Source: an uncultured Aquimarina sp. (GTDB lineage Bacteria > Bacteroidota > Bacteroidia > Flavobacteriales > Flavobacteriaceae). Taken from it: a DNA stretch of 64,000 nt. A program made the translations under genes and the position numbers. Location: NCBI GenBank assembly GCA_947497175.1, contig CANMFM010000004.1, positions 558,001 through 622,000 of the forward strand. Direction: 5' to 3'. The notes below the pieces were generated by a model. It ran no database searches. It was not told where the DNA came from and saw only the letters and a program-made list of their open reading frames with translations. Of this stretch, positions 28,205 to 36,160 are shown piece after piece; positions within the stretch are counted from its first letter, which is position 1, and the number at the start of each line of letters is the position of its first letter.

Positions 28205-28753
28205 TTATACTATTTCTTGATTAATATTTGTATTACGCTGTGGTGCATCAGATTGGGGATTAATTTTTCTTACGGTTTTTAGAATAAAAATATTATTGGG
28301 CATTGTTATCTCATCATCCGTATCATTCAGTTTAATTTTTGTAAAAAACAAACCGATATTCAAAACCACACCTCGTATCTCATAATCCTTTGTTTCCATA
28401 ATTGAGACGGCGTCTCCAATTTTTACAGGATGACCGAAGAATATAATAATGCTTGAGGTGATATTGGATAAGAGCGACCATTGTGCAAAGAAAGCTACAC
28501 CTACAATTGTTAATACAGATCCTACAAAAACAGCTACTTCTGATTGTTTTACACCCCAAATAATCATAAGTAAGGTAAGACACATCAGTAAGCTTATAAA
28601 ATTGATAGACTTTCTTATAAGCTGGCTTCTGGATTTTTGAACTACTTTGTCTAAAATGGTTTTATTTATAAATTTATTTATAAGAATTCTAGAGGCTACA
28701 AATAGAATGATTACAACAAGGGATTCTATTATTTTATTGTAGTATATTTCCAT
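28205..28753 (-). CDS. Short MscS-family mechanosensitive channel (182 aa)
   Basis: Three hydrophobic helices and the MscS pore/beta domain: ILINKFINKTI, VGSVLTIVGVAFFAQWSLLS and FFGHPVKIGDAVSIMETKDY, with the beta-domain part ending in DDEITMPNNIFILKTVRKI. I use ATG 28753 (MEIYYNK); the longer frame begins with TTG. It is a minimal form lacking the large C-terminal vestibule. Close coupling with mgtE suggests linked ion or osmotic control (inference). Confidence 0.87.
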   Translation of the reverse strand: MEIYYNKIIESLVVIILFVASRILINKFINKTILDKVVQKSRSQLIRKSINFISLLMCLTLLMIIWGVKQSEVAVFVGSVLTIVGVAFFAQWSLLSNITSSIIIFFGHPVKIGDAVSIMETKDYEIRGVVLNIGLFFTKIKLNDTDDEITMPNNIFILKTVRKINPQSDAPQRNTNINQEIV

Positions 28754-28982
28754 AGATATCTTTTTATGTTTTTGCAATATAAAGGTCTAAATACCGAAAA
28801 TTATTTCGTTTTTAACCCCAAATTTTAATTACAGCTCTACGTTTTTTACATGGTGTTCATCGCTTTTGAGTGTGGTTAGCTGCGCGGTTAAACAACTAAT
28901 TTATTAAACTAAAACGAACCTGAGAAAAATTCGAAGAAATTTTTCAAGTAAGCATATGCCAAAGGGATTCATTATTGTAATT
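28754..28982. other. Upstream region of the MscS-mgtE operon; no gene seen
   Basis: About 230 nt between the MscS ATG and the palindromic element. It should hold the operon promoter. Nothing else is recognised. Confidence 0.4.
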
Positions 28983-29137
28983 GCATAAAACCTTCCGCAT
29001 AAGAAACGAAATGCAGGTGATACACAATACGTTTTGGTTTAGTACTTAGCTAAATATAAAATTTAGCGTTCTTTGTCAATATTCATAGAACTTTCAGTTT
29101 AGTACAAAAGCCTTATGTTTCTTACACTGTGTTGTAA
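28983..29137 (-). repeat. attC-like palindromic element after the VOC gene
   Basis: Starts 7 nt after the VOC stop codon. On the plus strand the ends are GCATAAAACCTTCCGCATAA (left) and CTTACACTGTGTTGTAAACT (right). The arms share TAAGAAAC/GTTTCTTA, and the left arm carries extra unpaired bases. Inside is a second pair, AGTACTTAGCTAAATATAAA against the A/T palindrome TTTAGC. Size about 155 bp. The core GTTGTAA is an imperfect GTTRRRY. Confidence 0.4.
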
Positions 29138-29144
29138 ACTGGTT

Positions 29145-29588
29145 TTATTTCCAACTTTGCAATTCAATTAAGTTTCCTTCTGGGTCTCTTGCATAAATGA
29201 AAGTGATTTCTCCAACATCTTTCACCTCTCTTTTGGTAATTTCCCCAAAAGCTTTTCCTCCGTTTTCCTCTAAGCTTTCGAGAACTATTTCCACACTTTC
29301 AACTTCAAAAGCGATATGTCCAAACCCTCTTTTATTCGGTGGCACAAAATCTTGCCCTTCTATATTCTCGTATTGGTATATTTCGAGTGTTGGTCCATTG
29401 ACTCCATATCCAGGAAGCAAAAGATGAGCACCTTCTAATTTTGCGTTTTTTAATCCCGTTCCTTTTTCGAGCCATTCTCCCGATTGTTTTCTAATTGGCG
29501 GAATAATTTTACAATTGAATGTCTTTATATAGAAGTCAGCGAGTTCTTTCCAGTTTGTACTAATTATGTTTGTATGAACAAATTTCAT
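29145..29588 (-). CDS. VOC-family (glyoxalase/bleomycin-resistance-like) protein (147 aa)
   Basis: Typical VOC layout: MKFVHTNIISTNWKELADFY, PPIRKQSGEWLEKGTGLKNA, LEIYQYENIEGQDFVPPNKR, GFGHIAFEVESVEIVLESLE and FIYARDPEGNLIELQSWK. The metal ligands are largely there (H5, E near LEIYQY, H in GHIAFEV, E in LIELQSW), so it may be a metal-dependent enzyme such as a lyase or dioxygenase. It begins 9 nt after the cupin gene and both form one unit between two palindromic elements. Confidence 0.9.
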   Translation of the reverse strand: MKFVHTNIISTNWKELADFYIKTFNCKIIPPIRKQSGEWLEKGTGLKNAKLEGAHLLLPGYGVNGPTLEIYQYENIEGQDFVPPNKRGFGHIAFEVESVEIVLESLEENGGKAFGEITKREVKDVGEITFIYARDPEGNLIELQSWK

Positions 29589-29597
29589 TTTAACATA

Positions 29598-29963
29598 TTA
29601 AATTTTATCCAAATCAGATACGGTTAATTCGTTGTTTGTATTCCCGGTATTTAGTGTTGATGCCGGTTCGAATAACATCACACTTACCTCTTCAGGGGCG
29701 AAAGGTTTGTGTTCTACTCCTTTTGGAATTACCACAAATTCACCTGTGTTCAGCTCCAACGTTTTGTTAGCTAACTCAATAAACAATTTTCCATCGATTA
29801 CATAAAAAAATTCATCTTCTTGTTCGTGTTTGTGCATCACAAATTCTCCTTTAAACTTAGCTATTTTAACAAGTTGATTATTTAGTTCTCCAACTATCTT
29901 TGGTGTCCAATATTCGTTGAAGGTTTTTAATTTTGAATCTATATTGACTTTAGTAATTTCCAT
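29598..29963 (-). CDS. Cupin-domain protein (121 aa)
   Basis: Single small cupin: GEFVMHKHEQEDEFFYVIDG gives the first motif (H-x-H-x4-E with metal-binding residues) and LNTGEFVVIPKGVEHKPFAP the second (PxG-x-H). It is probably a metal-binding enzyme or sensor; substrate unknown. The pair cupin-VOC is found as a unit with one boundary repeat on each side. Confidence 0.9.
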   Translation of the reverse strand: MEITKVNIDSKLKTFNEYWTPKIVGELNNQLVKIAKFKGEFVMHKHEQEDEFFYVIDGKLFIELANKTLELNTGEFVVIPKGVEHKPFAPEEVSVMLFEPASTLNTGNTNNELTVSDLDKI

Positions 29964-29988
29964 TCGTAACTTTTTTTCAGTTTGTTTA

Positions 29989-30054
29989 TAACGATCCAGT
30001 ATATGAAGCTTCGCCTGCCGCTAGGCCGCTATAATTTCACATACATGGTTAGAT
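29989..30054 (-). repeat. attC-like palindromic element, 66 bp
   Basis: Read on the minus strand: ATCTAAC (fits RYYYAAC), CATGTATGTGAA, then a central part, then TTCATATACTGGATCGTTA. The arms pair (TATGTGAA with TTCATATA), and the distal arm has about three extra bases, as in integron attC sites. It begins 5 nt after the stop codon of the 171-aa gene and ends 26 nt before the cupin ATG. Confidence 0.45.
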
Positions 30055-30059
30055 TCTTT

Positions 30060-30575
30060 TTATAATTTATTTTCAATCAAGTCTTTTGCAAGACTTGCTT
30101 TCTTTAATTTCCTATTTTTTAGTAAATACTCAAAATCATACTTATTGTCAATCATAAGTTGGGTATGGTAATAGTTGACGTGTTCTAATACTGCAAATAA
30201 ATTAACTAGTATTCCCCAAAAAAACATATTATTAGATCCAAAACTCCAGCCTTGAACGTAAAGTTGAATCAAAAGAACAGGAATCATAAACAAAATCAAT
30301 ATAGAATTTAGTCGTTTTGATTTCTTAAAAAACTTAATATTATTGTTTTGTTCTATATATTCTCCTTTTAGCGCATTCAGCTTTAATTTCCAGTAATATT
30401 GGCCTTGATACAGAATGAATATGCAAACAATTAGCCCATAAGATAACAGAATAATGTTTATAATAGGATAAGTGAGCAAGAGATAAAATAGTACTACTGG
30501 AAAAGTCACATACGTATGAAATTTCTCAGTTGGATAGTACCATTTTAGTCGTTTTATTAGCCTCGTTTTACTCAT
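30060..30575 (-). CDS. Membrane protein of unknown function (171 aa)
   Basis: Four likely membrane segments: FHTYVTFPVVLFYLLLTYP, IINIILLSYGLIVCIFILY, LNSILILFMIPVLLIQLYV and MFFWGILVNLFAVLEHVNYY. A basic N-terminus (MSKTRLIKRLKWYYP) suggests an inside start. I do not recognise the family. It is bounded by palindromic elements on both sides (starts 17-20 nt after one, ends 5 nt before the other). Confidence 0.75.
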   Translation of the reverse strand: MSKTRLIKRLKWYYPTEKFHTYVTFPVVLFYLLLTYPIINIILLSYGLIVCIFILYQGQYYWKLKLNALKGEYIEQNNNIKFFKKSKRLNSILILFMIPVLLIQLYVQGWSFGSNNMFFWGILVNLFAVLEHVNYYHTQLMIDNKYDFEYLLKNRKLKKASLAKDLIENKL

Positions 30576-30591
30576 CTCTAATTTAACTTGC

Positions 30592-30724
30592 GGGTAACGG
30601 TCTTGTGTATGAGTAGTAGCGAATTAAAAACACTACTTTTTCAAAAAGTAATTTACAAAATAAAAAGTAATAGCGATTCGAATTAAAACTCAAATCGCTA
30701 TTACTTATACACGTTGTTAGGCAC
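30592..30724 (-). repeat. attC-like palindromic element, ~131 bp, after the SRPBCC gene
   Basis: On the minus strand, 5 nt after the stop, it reads GTGCCTAACAACGTGTATAA (GCCTAAC fits RYYYAAC). A 14-bp perfect hairpin follows (AAGTAATAGCGATT with AATCGCTATTACTT). The distal arm is GCTACTACTCATACACAAGA ending CCGTTACCC. Both arms share GTGTATrAGTArTAGCGA, with extra unpaired bases on the distal side. It has the size and asymmetry of attC sites; the distal core is imperfect. Confidence 0.5.
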
Positions 30725-30729
30725 TGGCT

Positions 30730-31212
30730 TTATTTGACCAATTTAATTATGTTTTCTACCATTTCTACTCGAGCACTGGTTATAAATCCATCAAATTGTT
30801 CTTTGGTCATATTTGGATTTTCTATAAATTCATAACTGGATGTCCAAACAATCATTGATTTATTATAACCTAAATCAACAACCTTAATCATATTATTCAT
30901 ATTTTTTGCTGGAACACCTTCTACAACTTGATAAGAATACGTTCTAGTTTTGTCATCGAATCCTGTTATCTCTTCTTTAAAATAACCTTTTCCGTCTGCG
31001 GAATTACATACTCTTTCGCCTCCAATCCCTTTTGGACCTTTCCATTGTACTTTAGATACAAATGAAGATAATTCATCAATATTGTCCATTTTACGAATTT
31101 GTTCCCAAACTTCATCTGCAGAGCTTCCTATTTCGGCCACCAATGGTGATTGCGCTTGTAGTGCAATAGTTGAAGAAATAAATACGATTAATAAAAGTGC
31201 TAATTTTTTCAT
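30730..31212 (-). CDS. Secreted SRPBCC (polyketide-cyclase/START-like) protein (160 aa)
   Basis: Signal peptide (MKKLALLLIVFISSTIALQA), then a SRPBCC fold: IGSSADEVWEQIRKMDNIDE, WKGPKGIGGERVCNSADGKG, FKEEITGFDDKTRTYSYQVV and KSMIVWTSSYEF. This superfamily binds hydrophobic ligands. It is the last of three SRPBCC genes downstream of a sigma-factor gene, with 61-nt spacing. Confidence 0.85.
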   Translation of the reverse strand: MKKLALLLIVFISSTIALQAQSPLVAEIGSSADEVWEQIRKMDNIDELSSFVSKVQWKGPKGIGGERVCNSADGKGYFKEEITGFDDKTRTYSYQVVEGVPAKNMNNMIKVVDLGYNKSMIVWTSSYEFIENPNMTKEQFDGFITSARVEMVENIIKLVK

Positions 31213-31273
31213 TGTTTTGATTTTTAAGATGTTATTAATAATTGTTTTGTTATTCTTTTATAATTAGAATAGT

Positions 31274-31891
31274 TTAAGTTTTTACTGCCGTTGCCTTAGG
31301 GTACTTCTTCTTTATTTTCTTGTATTTTTTAGTTCCACCTGTTACACGTTGGCCAGTTTCTATGTAGTGTTTTAATCCTACAAGAGTGCCAGATAATTGT
31401 TTTTTAAATCCGCCTTTGGCAATTATTCCTAAAAAGGCTGGTTTTGTTCTAAATTGAAACTCGTATGAAGCAGTTGAAGTGCCATCACCATTATCTTTTA
31501 CCCTGTAAAAAGCTTGTGAATTGTCAAAGTTTAAAGGAAGTTTTTTGCCATCGATAACCACGTTGCGCATTACCATATTTTCGTTGTCAATTGCTGCAAT
31601 ACGCTCTTTGGACCATTGCGTTTCTTTTTTATTAAAATTACACTTACGCTCAGCTCCTAATTCTCCTTTTAAAGAACCATTCGTATATTCTGAAGTATAG
31701 ATATATGGAGAGAAGTTTGATATTTCTCCGTAATCTAATACCATAGCTTCCCACACACGTTCTGCAGATGCATTTATTTGCATTTCTACTTTAATTGTAC
31801 GGAATTTTTTTGCCATACTTTGAGCAGATGCATTAATACCCATCATGCTTATAAACACGAGTACAAATATTGATTTCATTATGATTTTCAT
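31274..31891 (-). CDS. Secreted SRPBCC-family protein (205 aa)
   Basis: Signal peptide (SIFVLVFISMMGINASAQ), then SRPBCC strands: VEMQINASAERVWEAMVLDY, SPYIYTSEYTNGSLKGELGA, ERKCNFNKKETQWSKERIAA and YRVKDNGDGTSTASYEFQFR. The C-terminus is strongly basic (GGTKKYKKIKKKYPKATAVK). The middle member of the SRPBCC trio. ATG at 31891 or 31879 are both possible. Confidence 0.85.
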   Translation of the reverse strand: MKIIMKSIFVLVFISMMGINASAQSMAKKFRTIKVEMQINASAERVWEAMVLDYGEISNFSPYIYTSEYTNGSLKGELGAERKCNFNKKETQWSKERIAAIDNENMVMRNVVIDGKKLPLNFDNSQAFYRVKDNGDGTSTASYEFQFRTKPAFLGIIAKGGFKKQLSGTLVGLKHYIETGQRVTGGTKKYKKIKKKYPKATAVKT

Positions 31892-31948
31892 AATTTAAAA
31901 TTTAAGTTCTAATACTTTGATACGATGTTTGAGTAAGTGTTACAAAAC

Positions 31949-32452
31949 TTAAGCAACCTTATTTGATAGTTTTTCAATTTCTTTTGCTTTGTTTAGACTT
32001 GGATTTCCATTTTCAACATAGTATTTCAAGTCATTTGGAATATGCGCAATTTGTTTTTTTAATTGCATTTTCATCATAGGGTTCATAATACTACCTACTA
32101 AACCTTTAGTCTTCACTATTAGATGCATGTCTACTTTTGTCCTCTCTGAGGGTATTGCAGTTAGTTGCCAATTATTAATTGCCGTATTTACAAAAAACGG
32201 GAAGCCTTCAATGACCTCGTATTCAAGTACGTAATTGCCAGGGTCAAATTTCCTTATGACTTCCTTAATTTTTCCAGATGGTAGTTCGCAAGACCTATTG
32301 TTCGAAGGCGCTCCATTAATTACTGGTGGGCTAAAAGCTTTAGAGTGATTTAAACCTGATGCCCATTTGTAAGCATCTCCAAATTGATTTCCCAAGACTT
32401 CCCAAACTGCTTCAATAGGTTTGTTGATAATAATCTCTTTTTTAAATTCCAT
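31949..32452 (-). CDS. Cytoplasmic SRPBCC-family protein (167 aa)
   Basis: Direct start into the fold (MEFKKEIIINKPIEAVWEVL), with SCELPSGKIKEVIRKFDPGN, YVLEYEVIEGFPFFVNTAIN and SERTKVDMHLIVKTKGL, then the amphipathic C-terminal helix (MKMQLKKQIAHIPNDLKYYV). No signal peptide, unlike its two neighbours. First SRPBCC gene after the sigma factor (119-nt gap). Confidence 0.85.
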   Translation of the reverse strand: MEFKKEIIINKPIEAVWEVLGNQFGDAYKWASGLNHSKAFSPPVINGAPSNNRSCELPSGKIKEVIRKFDPGNYVLEYEVIEGFPFFVNTAINNWQLTAIPSERTKVDMHLIVKTKGLVGSIMNPMMKMQLKKQIAHIPNDLKYYVENGNPSLNKAKEIEKLSNKVA

Positions 32453-32571
32453 TTCAATAAATTATTTAATAATTTACTGTTTTGATGCGAGGATATGGAA
32501 TGTGTTACAAAAGCTGAAAAGTCGCTTCAAAATGAAACAACTTTTTTATATGTGAACCTTAAAAAATGAGT

Positions 32572-33444
32572 TTATAACCTGAAATAACTTGATAATTTAT
32601 CGTTATTTATAAGTTCATTAATAATGGTCTCTTTGTCAAAATCTTCTTTAACTGGATGTTCTTGAAATAATTTGGTGTAAGTTGTAGTAAAATCGTCTAA
32701 AGCTTCTTCGTGATTATTTTCTACAAAATCTTTTACTTTCGTTTTTGTTTTGATATTGAAGAGCATTTTTTCCTCATCTAAAACACCCATTTGTTTCAAG
32801 GCTTTTGCTTTTTTAGGGCATCTACACGGGTTTTCTTTATTTACTAAGCCACACTTGTTGTTCATATAGTTAAACAAATCTTTACGTGCTCTGTGAAGTT
32901 TTATTCTAAAATTTTGTGGACTAATACCAAAAATGTCAGCTCCAAGTGTGTGGTCAATACCAAAACTTGCACCTAAAATAAAAATTAGGCGTTGTTCTCT
33001 GTTTAAACACATAATCATTCCGCTCATACACTGAACTTGCATCTCTTTAGATAACTCTTGGTAGCTTATTTCTTCTTCAATACTTAATTCTGGATTTGGA
33101 ACTTGGTCTAAACGTTCTCCATAATCATCAAAATCTGAAAATTGTGCTTCGCTTTTTCTTCTTTTAGATTGTAAAAACTCATTAACAACGATACGATAAA
33201 GCCACGTTCTAAATTTACTTTTAAAGTTGAACTGTCCTAATTTGGTAATGACTTTAATAAGCACTTCTTGAGTTAAGTCTTGAGCATCTATAGGGTTGTG
33301 ACACATTTTCCAAGCTACATTATAAATGAAAGGTTGATGAAAGCTTATAATTTCACTTAAAGATTCTTTGTTGCCATTTATAGCTTGTTTAACAAGATTT
33401 TGTTGTTCTGTATCTGAATATGATTTACTAAAAGGAAACTGCAT
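32572..33444 (-). CDS. ECF-type RNA polymerase sigma factor with C-terminal extension (290 aa)
   Basis: Sigma region 2 (residues ~35-100: NPIDAQDLTQEVLIKVITKL, FKSKFRTWLYRIVVNEFLQS) and region 4 (~140-190: MCLNREQRLIFILGASFGID, FGISPQNFRIKLHRARKDLF). A ~90-residue extension carries a Cys cluster (CGLVNKENPCRCPKK) and a helical tail. It probably controls the following SRPBCC genes. No anti-sigma gene is adjacent, so the extension may provide the control (inference). Confidence 0.9.
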   Translation of the reverse strand: MQFPFSKSYSDTEQQNLVKQAINGNKESLSEIISFHQPFIYNVAWKMCHNPIDAQDLTQEVLIKVITKLGQFNFKSKFRTWLYRIVVNEFLQSKRRKSEAQFSDFDDYGERLDQVPNPELSIEEEISYQELSKEMQVQCMSGMIMCLNREQRLIFILGASFGIDHTLGADIFGISPQNFRIKLHRARKDLFNYMNNKCGLVNKENPCRCPKKAKALKQMGVLDEEKMLFNIKTKTKVKDFVENNHEEALDDFTTTYTKLFQEHPVKEDFDKETIINELINNDKLSSYFRL

Positions 33445-33513
33445 AATTAAAAGGTTTTATGTTTTGATACAGAATAGTTGAAGGTGTTACAAAATTTCCT
33501 GTTTTTTTAGCTT

Positions 33514-33550
33514 GTGCCTAACAACTAAAGAATAGCAATTGCTATTCTTT
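33514..33550 (-). repeat. attC-like boundary: GTTAGGC core plus 24-bp perfect palindrome
   Basis: Plus-strand GTGCCTAACAAC at 33514-33525 is the exact inverted copy of GTTGTTAGGCAC at 30713-30724, so the sigma/SRPBCC block lies between inverted 12-mers. At 33527-33550 follows a perfectly self-complementary 24-mer (AATAGCAATTGCTATT core). Its arms resemble those of the 30.6-kb hairpin (AATAGCGATT). Confidence 0.5.
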
Positions 33551-33596
33551 CTTGAATAAAAATACGCATTACAAACAAGCAAGCAAGACATCATCG

Positions 33597-33743
33597 TCAT
33601 ACATTAACAACTGAACTATGTCTTTCATAGTCTTTTTCTGGGATATAAATATGAAATGAGTAAAATCCACCATTAGATCCGGTATGATTGATCGACGTAA
33701 TTTCAGAAGAGTTCTTTTTATCAGGATGTATTTCTTCTATATA
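33597..33743 (-). pseudogene. C-terminal remnant of a serine hydrolase (beta-lactamase family)
   Basis: The frame has no start codon and reads YIEEIHPDKKNSSEITSINH, TGSNGGFYSFHIYIPEKDYE, RHSSVVNV, then TGA. HTGSNGGF is the KTG-equivalent motif of PF00144-type serine hydrolases, followed by the usual strand and PEKD turn. All upstream parts are missing. An open 39-codon frame without start at 33768-33887 (ending CDLCKPDTWKSK) may be another remnant. Confidence 0.45.
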
Positions 33744-33920
33744 TCAGCTACACCCCGAAAAAGGGGCTCATTTGCTTTTCCAAGTATCGGGTTTACATAG
33801 ATCGCAATTACTAGAAGCTGCAAAAGTGGAAAATTCGCCATAGTAACACAAGTCAACTCCATACACTAACCTTATGATGGTGTATTTCTAAGAATTATAG
33901 TTGCTACTTTATTTTTCTGG

Positions 33921-35504
33921 TTACGAAAAGTAGCTATAAATACCCACAACGATAACGCAGATTAACCCTCCTACAAGAGTTACACTTTTCCAAGGGGTGA
34001 TATCGACTTCCTGAGTATACTGCTGCTCATACGCCTGTTCTCTTGGGTGTAGTTTTCCTATGACAAGCATAATGATGATATTCAACACAAAAAGAATAGC
34101 CATGACATGTAAAAAATGAAGCGGAAAGCCATCCTGCATTACAACATTATCCAAAACCACATAAAACAAATACAAAAGTGCCCCCGAAATAATAGCCACT
34201 TTGGCGGCAATTGCGGGAACATTTTTAGTCAAATATCCAACCACAATAATGGTTAGTATCGGAATACTATAACACCCGTTTACTTGTTGCAGATATCCAA
34301 ATAGCCCATCAGGAGCATTAGCAATAAACGGAGCAATGAACATGGCCAAAAGTGCCAGCACAATTCCGAAAAGTTTACCCGCCTTTACGGTTTGTCGTTC
34401 TGAAGCTTCTTTATTGATATATTCTTTATAAATATCAATTCCAAACAAAGTGACAGAACTATTTAAAGCACTGTTGAATGAACTCAAAATCGCTCCAAAA
34501 AGAACTGCTGCAAAAAATCCGACTAGCGATAGCGGTAATACGTTACTCACCAAGGTGGGGTAGGCCTCATCTGCATTGGTTAAGGTATCTCCAAACATAT
34601 GAAATGCAATAATACCGGGAAGCACCACGATTAACGGTCCTAAAATTTTAATAAAAGAAGCCAAAATCAGTCCTTTTTGCCCTTCTCTAAGGTTTTTAGC
34701 ACCTAATGCTCTTTGAATAATAGCCTGATTCGTCCCCCAGTAAAACAATTGTACCAACATCATTCCTGTAAAAATTGTTGCAAAAGGTACACTAGCATCA
34801 CTTGAACCTATAGAATTAAACTTCTCAGGATTATCTTTAAACAAAGTGGTCAATCCTTCGCCGATACTGCCCTCTCCTATTTCCAGCAGGCCAAACACCG
34901 GAATCATAATCCCTCCAATAAGTAGTCCAACGGCATTAATTGTATCAGAAACGGCTACTGCTTTAAGCCCTCCAAAAATAGCATAAATTGATCCGGTTAT
35001 TCCTATCCCGAAAACACAAATCCAGATAGACATCCTTTTAGAAACGCCCAACATTTCTGGAACATCAAACATCGTACTTATTGCTAACGATCCTGAATAC
35101 AAAACTATTGGCAAGAATACAACGACATACCCCGAAAGAAACAAACCGGAAGTGATCGCCTTTGTGGTGGTATCATAGCGTCGTTCTAAAAATTGTGGCA
35201 CTGTGGTAATTCCGCCTTTCAGATATCTGGGTAATAAAAATACCGCGGTAATCACCATGGCAATAGCTGCCAAAGTCTCCCAGGCCATAACCAAAATACC
35301 CTCGGTAAAAGCTTGCCCGTTAAGCCCTACAATCTGTTCTGTAGACAAGTTTGTTAATAGCAGAGAGCCTGCAATGACAACTCCGGTAAGACTTCTTCCG
35401 CCTAAAAAGTATCCATCAGATGTATTTTCATCTGTTTTGAGTGTAGAAATATAAGCGATCACTCCTACTAATAATGTAAACCCTAAAAAGGAAAGTATAC
35501 CCAT
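33921..35504 (-). CDS. Sodium/solute symporter, SSS (SLC5) family (527 aa)
   Basis: About 14 transmembrane helices with SSS hallmarks: SDGYFLGGRSLTGVVIAGSL, LTNLSTEQIVGLNGQAFTEG, GGLKAVAVSDTINAVGLLIG and FNSALNSSVTLFGIDIYKEY. The family couples Na+ entry to uptake of a sugar, acid or similar solute; close to SGLT-like members from the NLSTEQIVGLNGQ motif. The substrate cannot be fixed from context: no catabolic genes adjoin. Confidence 0.93.
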   Translation of the reverse strand: MGILSFLGFTLLVGVIAYISTLKTDENTSDGYFLGGRSLTGVVIAGSLLLTNLSTEQIVGLNGQAFTEGILVMAWETLAAIAMVITAVFLLPRYLKGGITTVPQFLERRYDTTTKAITSGLFLSGYVVVFLPIVLYSGSLAISTMFDVPEMLGVSKRMSIWICVFGIGITGSIYAIFGGLKAVAVSDTINAVGLLIGGIMIPVFGLLEIGEGSIGEGLTTLFKDNPEKFNSIGSSDASVPFATIFTGMMLVQLFYWGTNQAIIQRALGAKNLREGQKGLILASFIKILGPLIVVLPGIIAFHMFGDTLTNADEAYPTLVSNVLPLSLVGFFAAVLFGAILSSFNSALNSSVTLFGIDIYKEYINKEASERQTVKAGKLFGIVLALLAMFIAPFIANAPDGLFGYLQQVNGCYSIPILTIIVVGYLTKNVPAIAAKVAIISGALLYLFYVVLDNVVMQDGFPLHFLHVMAILFVLNIIIMLVIGKLHPREQAYEQQYTQEVDITPWKSVTLVGGLICVIVVGIYSYFS

Positions 35505-35940
35505 GATTTGTGCGTTTTGAATTCTAAATATATAGGAATTATTTCAAAAAAACGCAGTGTCTCTGATTTAGTAGATTGAAATCCAAACAATTTGATCTGA
35601 ATACCGTATAAGATATCTTACTTGTCTTCAATACAATTTTTTACTGAAAACTATACTGATTAAATTAAAATTTTAAATCAAAGACCTCTTCATCCTGAAC
35701 TTGTCAAAGGCTCGACACATTTTTTCTTTATTATGTTATGAAGAAGCGATCGATTTGACCATTCTAAATGTCAAGAAAGTACATAAAACGTATTCAAGTT
35801 TAAACCTTTCTTGGGCTAGATAACATACGCTTTCAATAAAAAAGCGTACACCTTGATGCAATAATTATATAGCCTTAAGATATCCTTAAAAAGTGTTAAG
35901 TTTTACCAAAAATAATAATAATCAAAACTCTTGACGTTAA
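35505..35940. other. Long intergenic region with dispersed repeat
   Basis: Upstream of the symporter, A/T-rich. Contains a copy of a Bacteroidota-type dispersed repeat (TTCATCCTGAACTTGTCAAA at 35690) and a small hairpin at 35826-35848 (TACGCTTT with AAAGCGTA). No coding frame is credible. Confidence 0.45.
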
Positions 35941-36084
35941 CAAGAAGAACACAAACTCAACCACCATGCAAATCAGCAAATGCTAAAGTCTTTGACCTGT
36001 AAAACTACTACCCAAGTAGCTTAATCTACGCTTATGCATTTGTTGAACCTCAGGTAGAAATCTACCTGAGGTTTTCATTTTTTT
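35941..36084 (+). ncRNA. Candidate structured small RNA ending in a terminator
   Basis: Three nested elements are visible: CAGCAAATGC (35974-35983) pairs with GCATTTGTTG (36036-36045) over 10 bp; inside is CTACT-ACCCA-AGTAG (36005-36019); directly after is a strong 13-bp terminator stem. A six-codon mini-frame (ATG 35966, MQISKC) starts near the 5' end. No known RNA family is recognised; the 5' end is a guess. Confidence 0.4.
36046..36084 (+). terminator. Strong rho-independent terminator
   Basis: AACCTCAGGTAGA (36046-36058) pairs perfectly with TCTACCTGAGGTT (36061-36073), followed by TTCATTTTTTT. No annotated protein gene on the plus strand lies upstream of it, which implies a noncoding or very short transcript before it. 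Confidence 0.8.
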
Positions 36085-36160
36085 AATGTAAAAGCATGTT
36101 TTGAAAATCTAATTGCCATAAATACCCTATTTTTGAGTTTTTATTAGTAAAAAGATAGCA

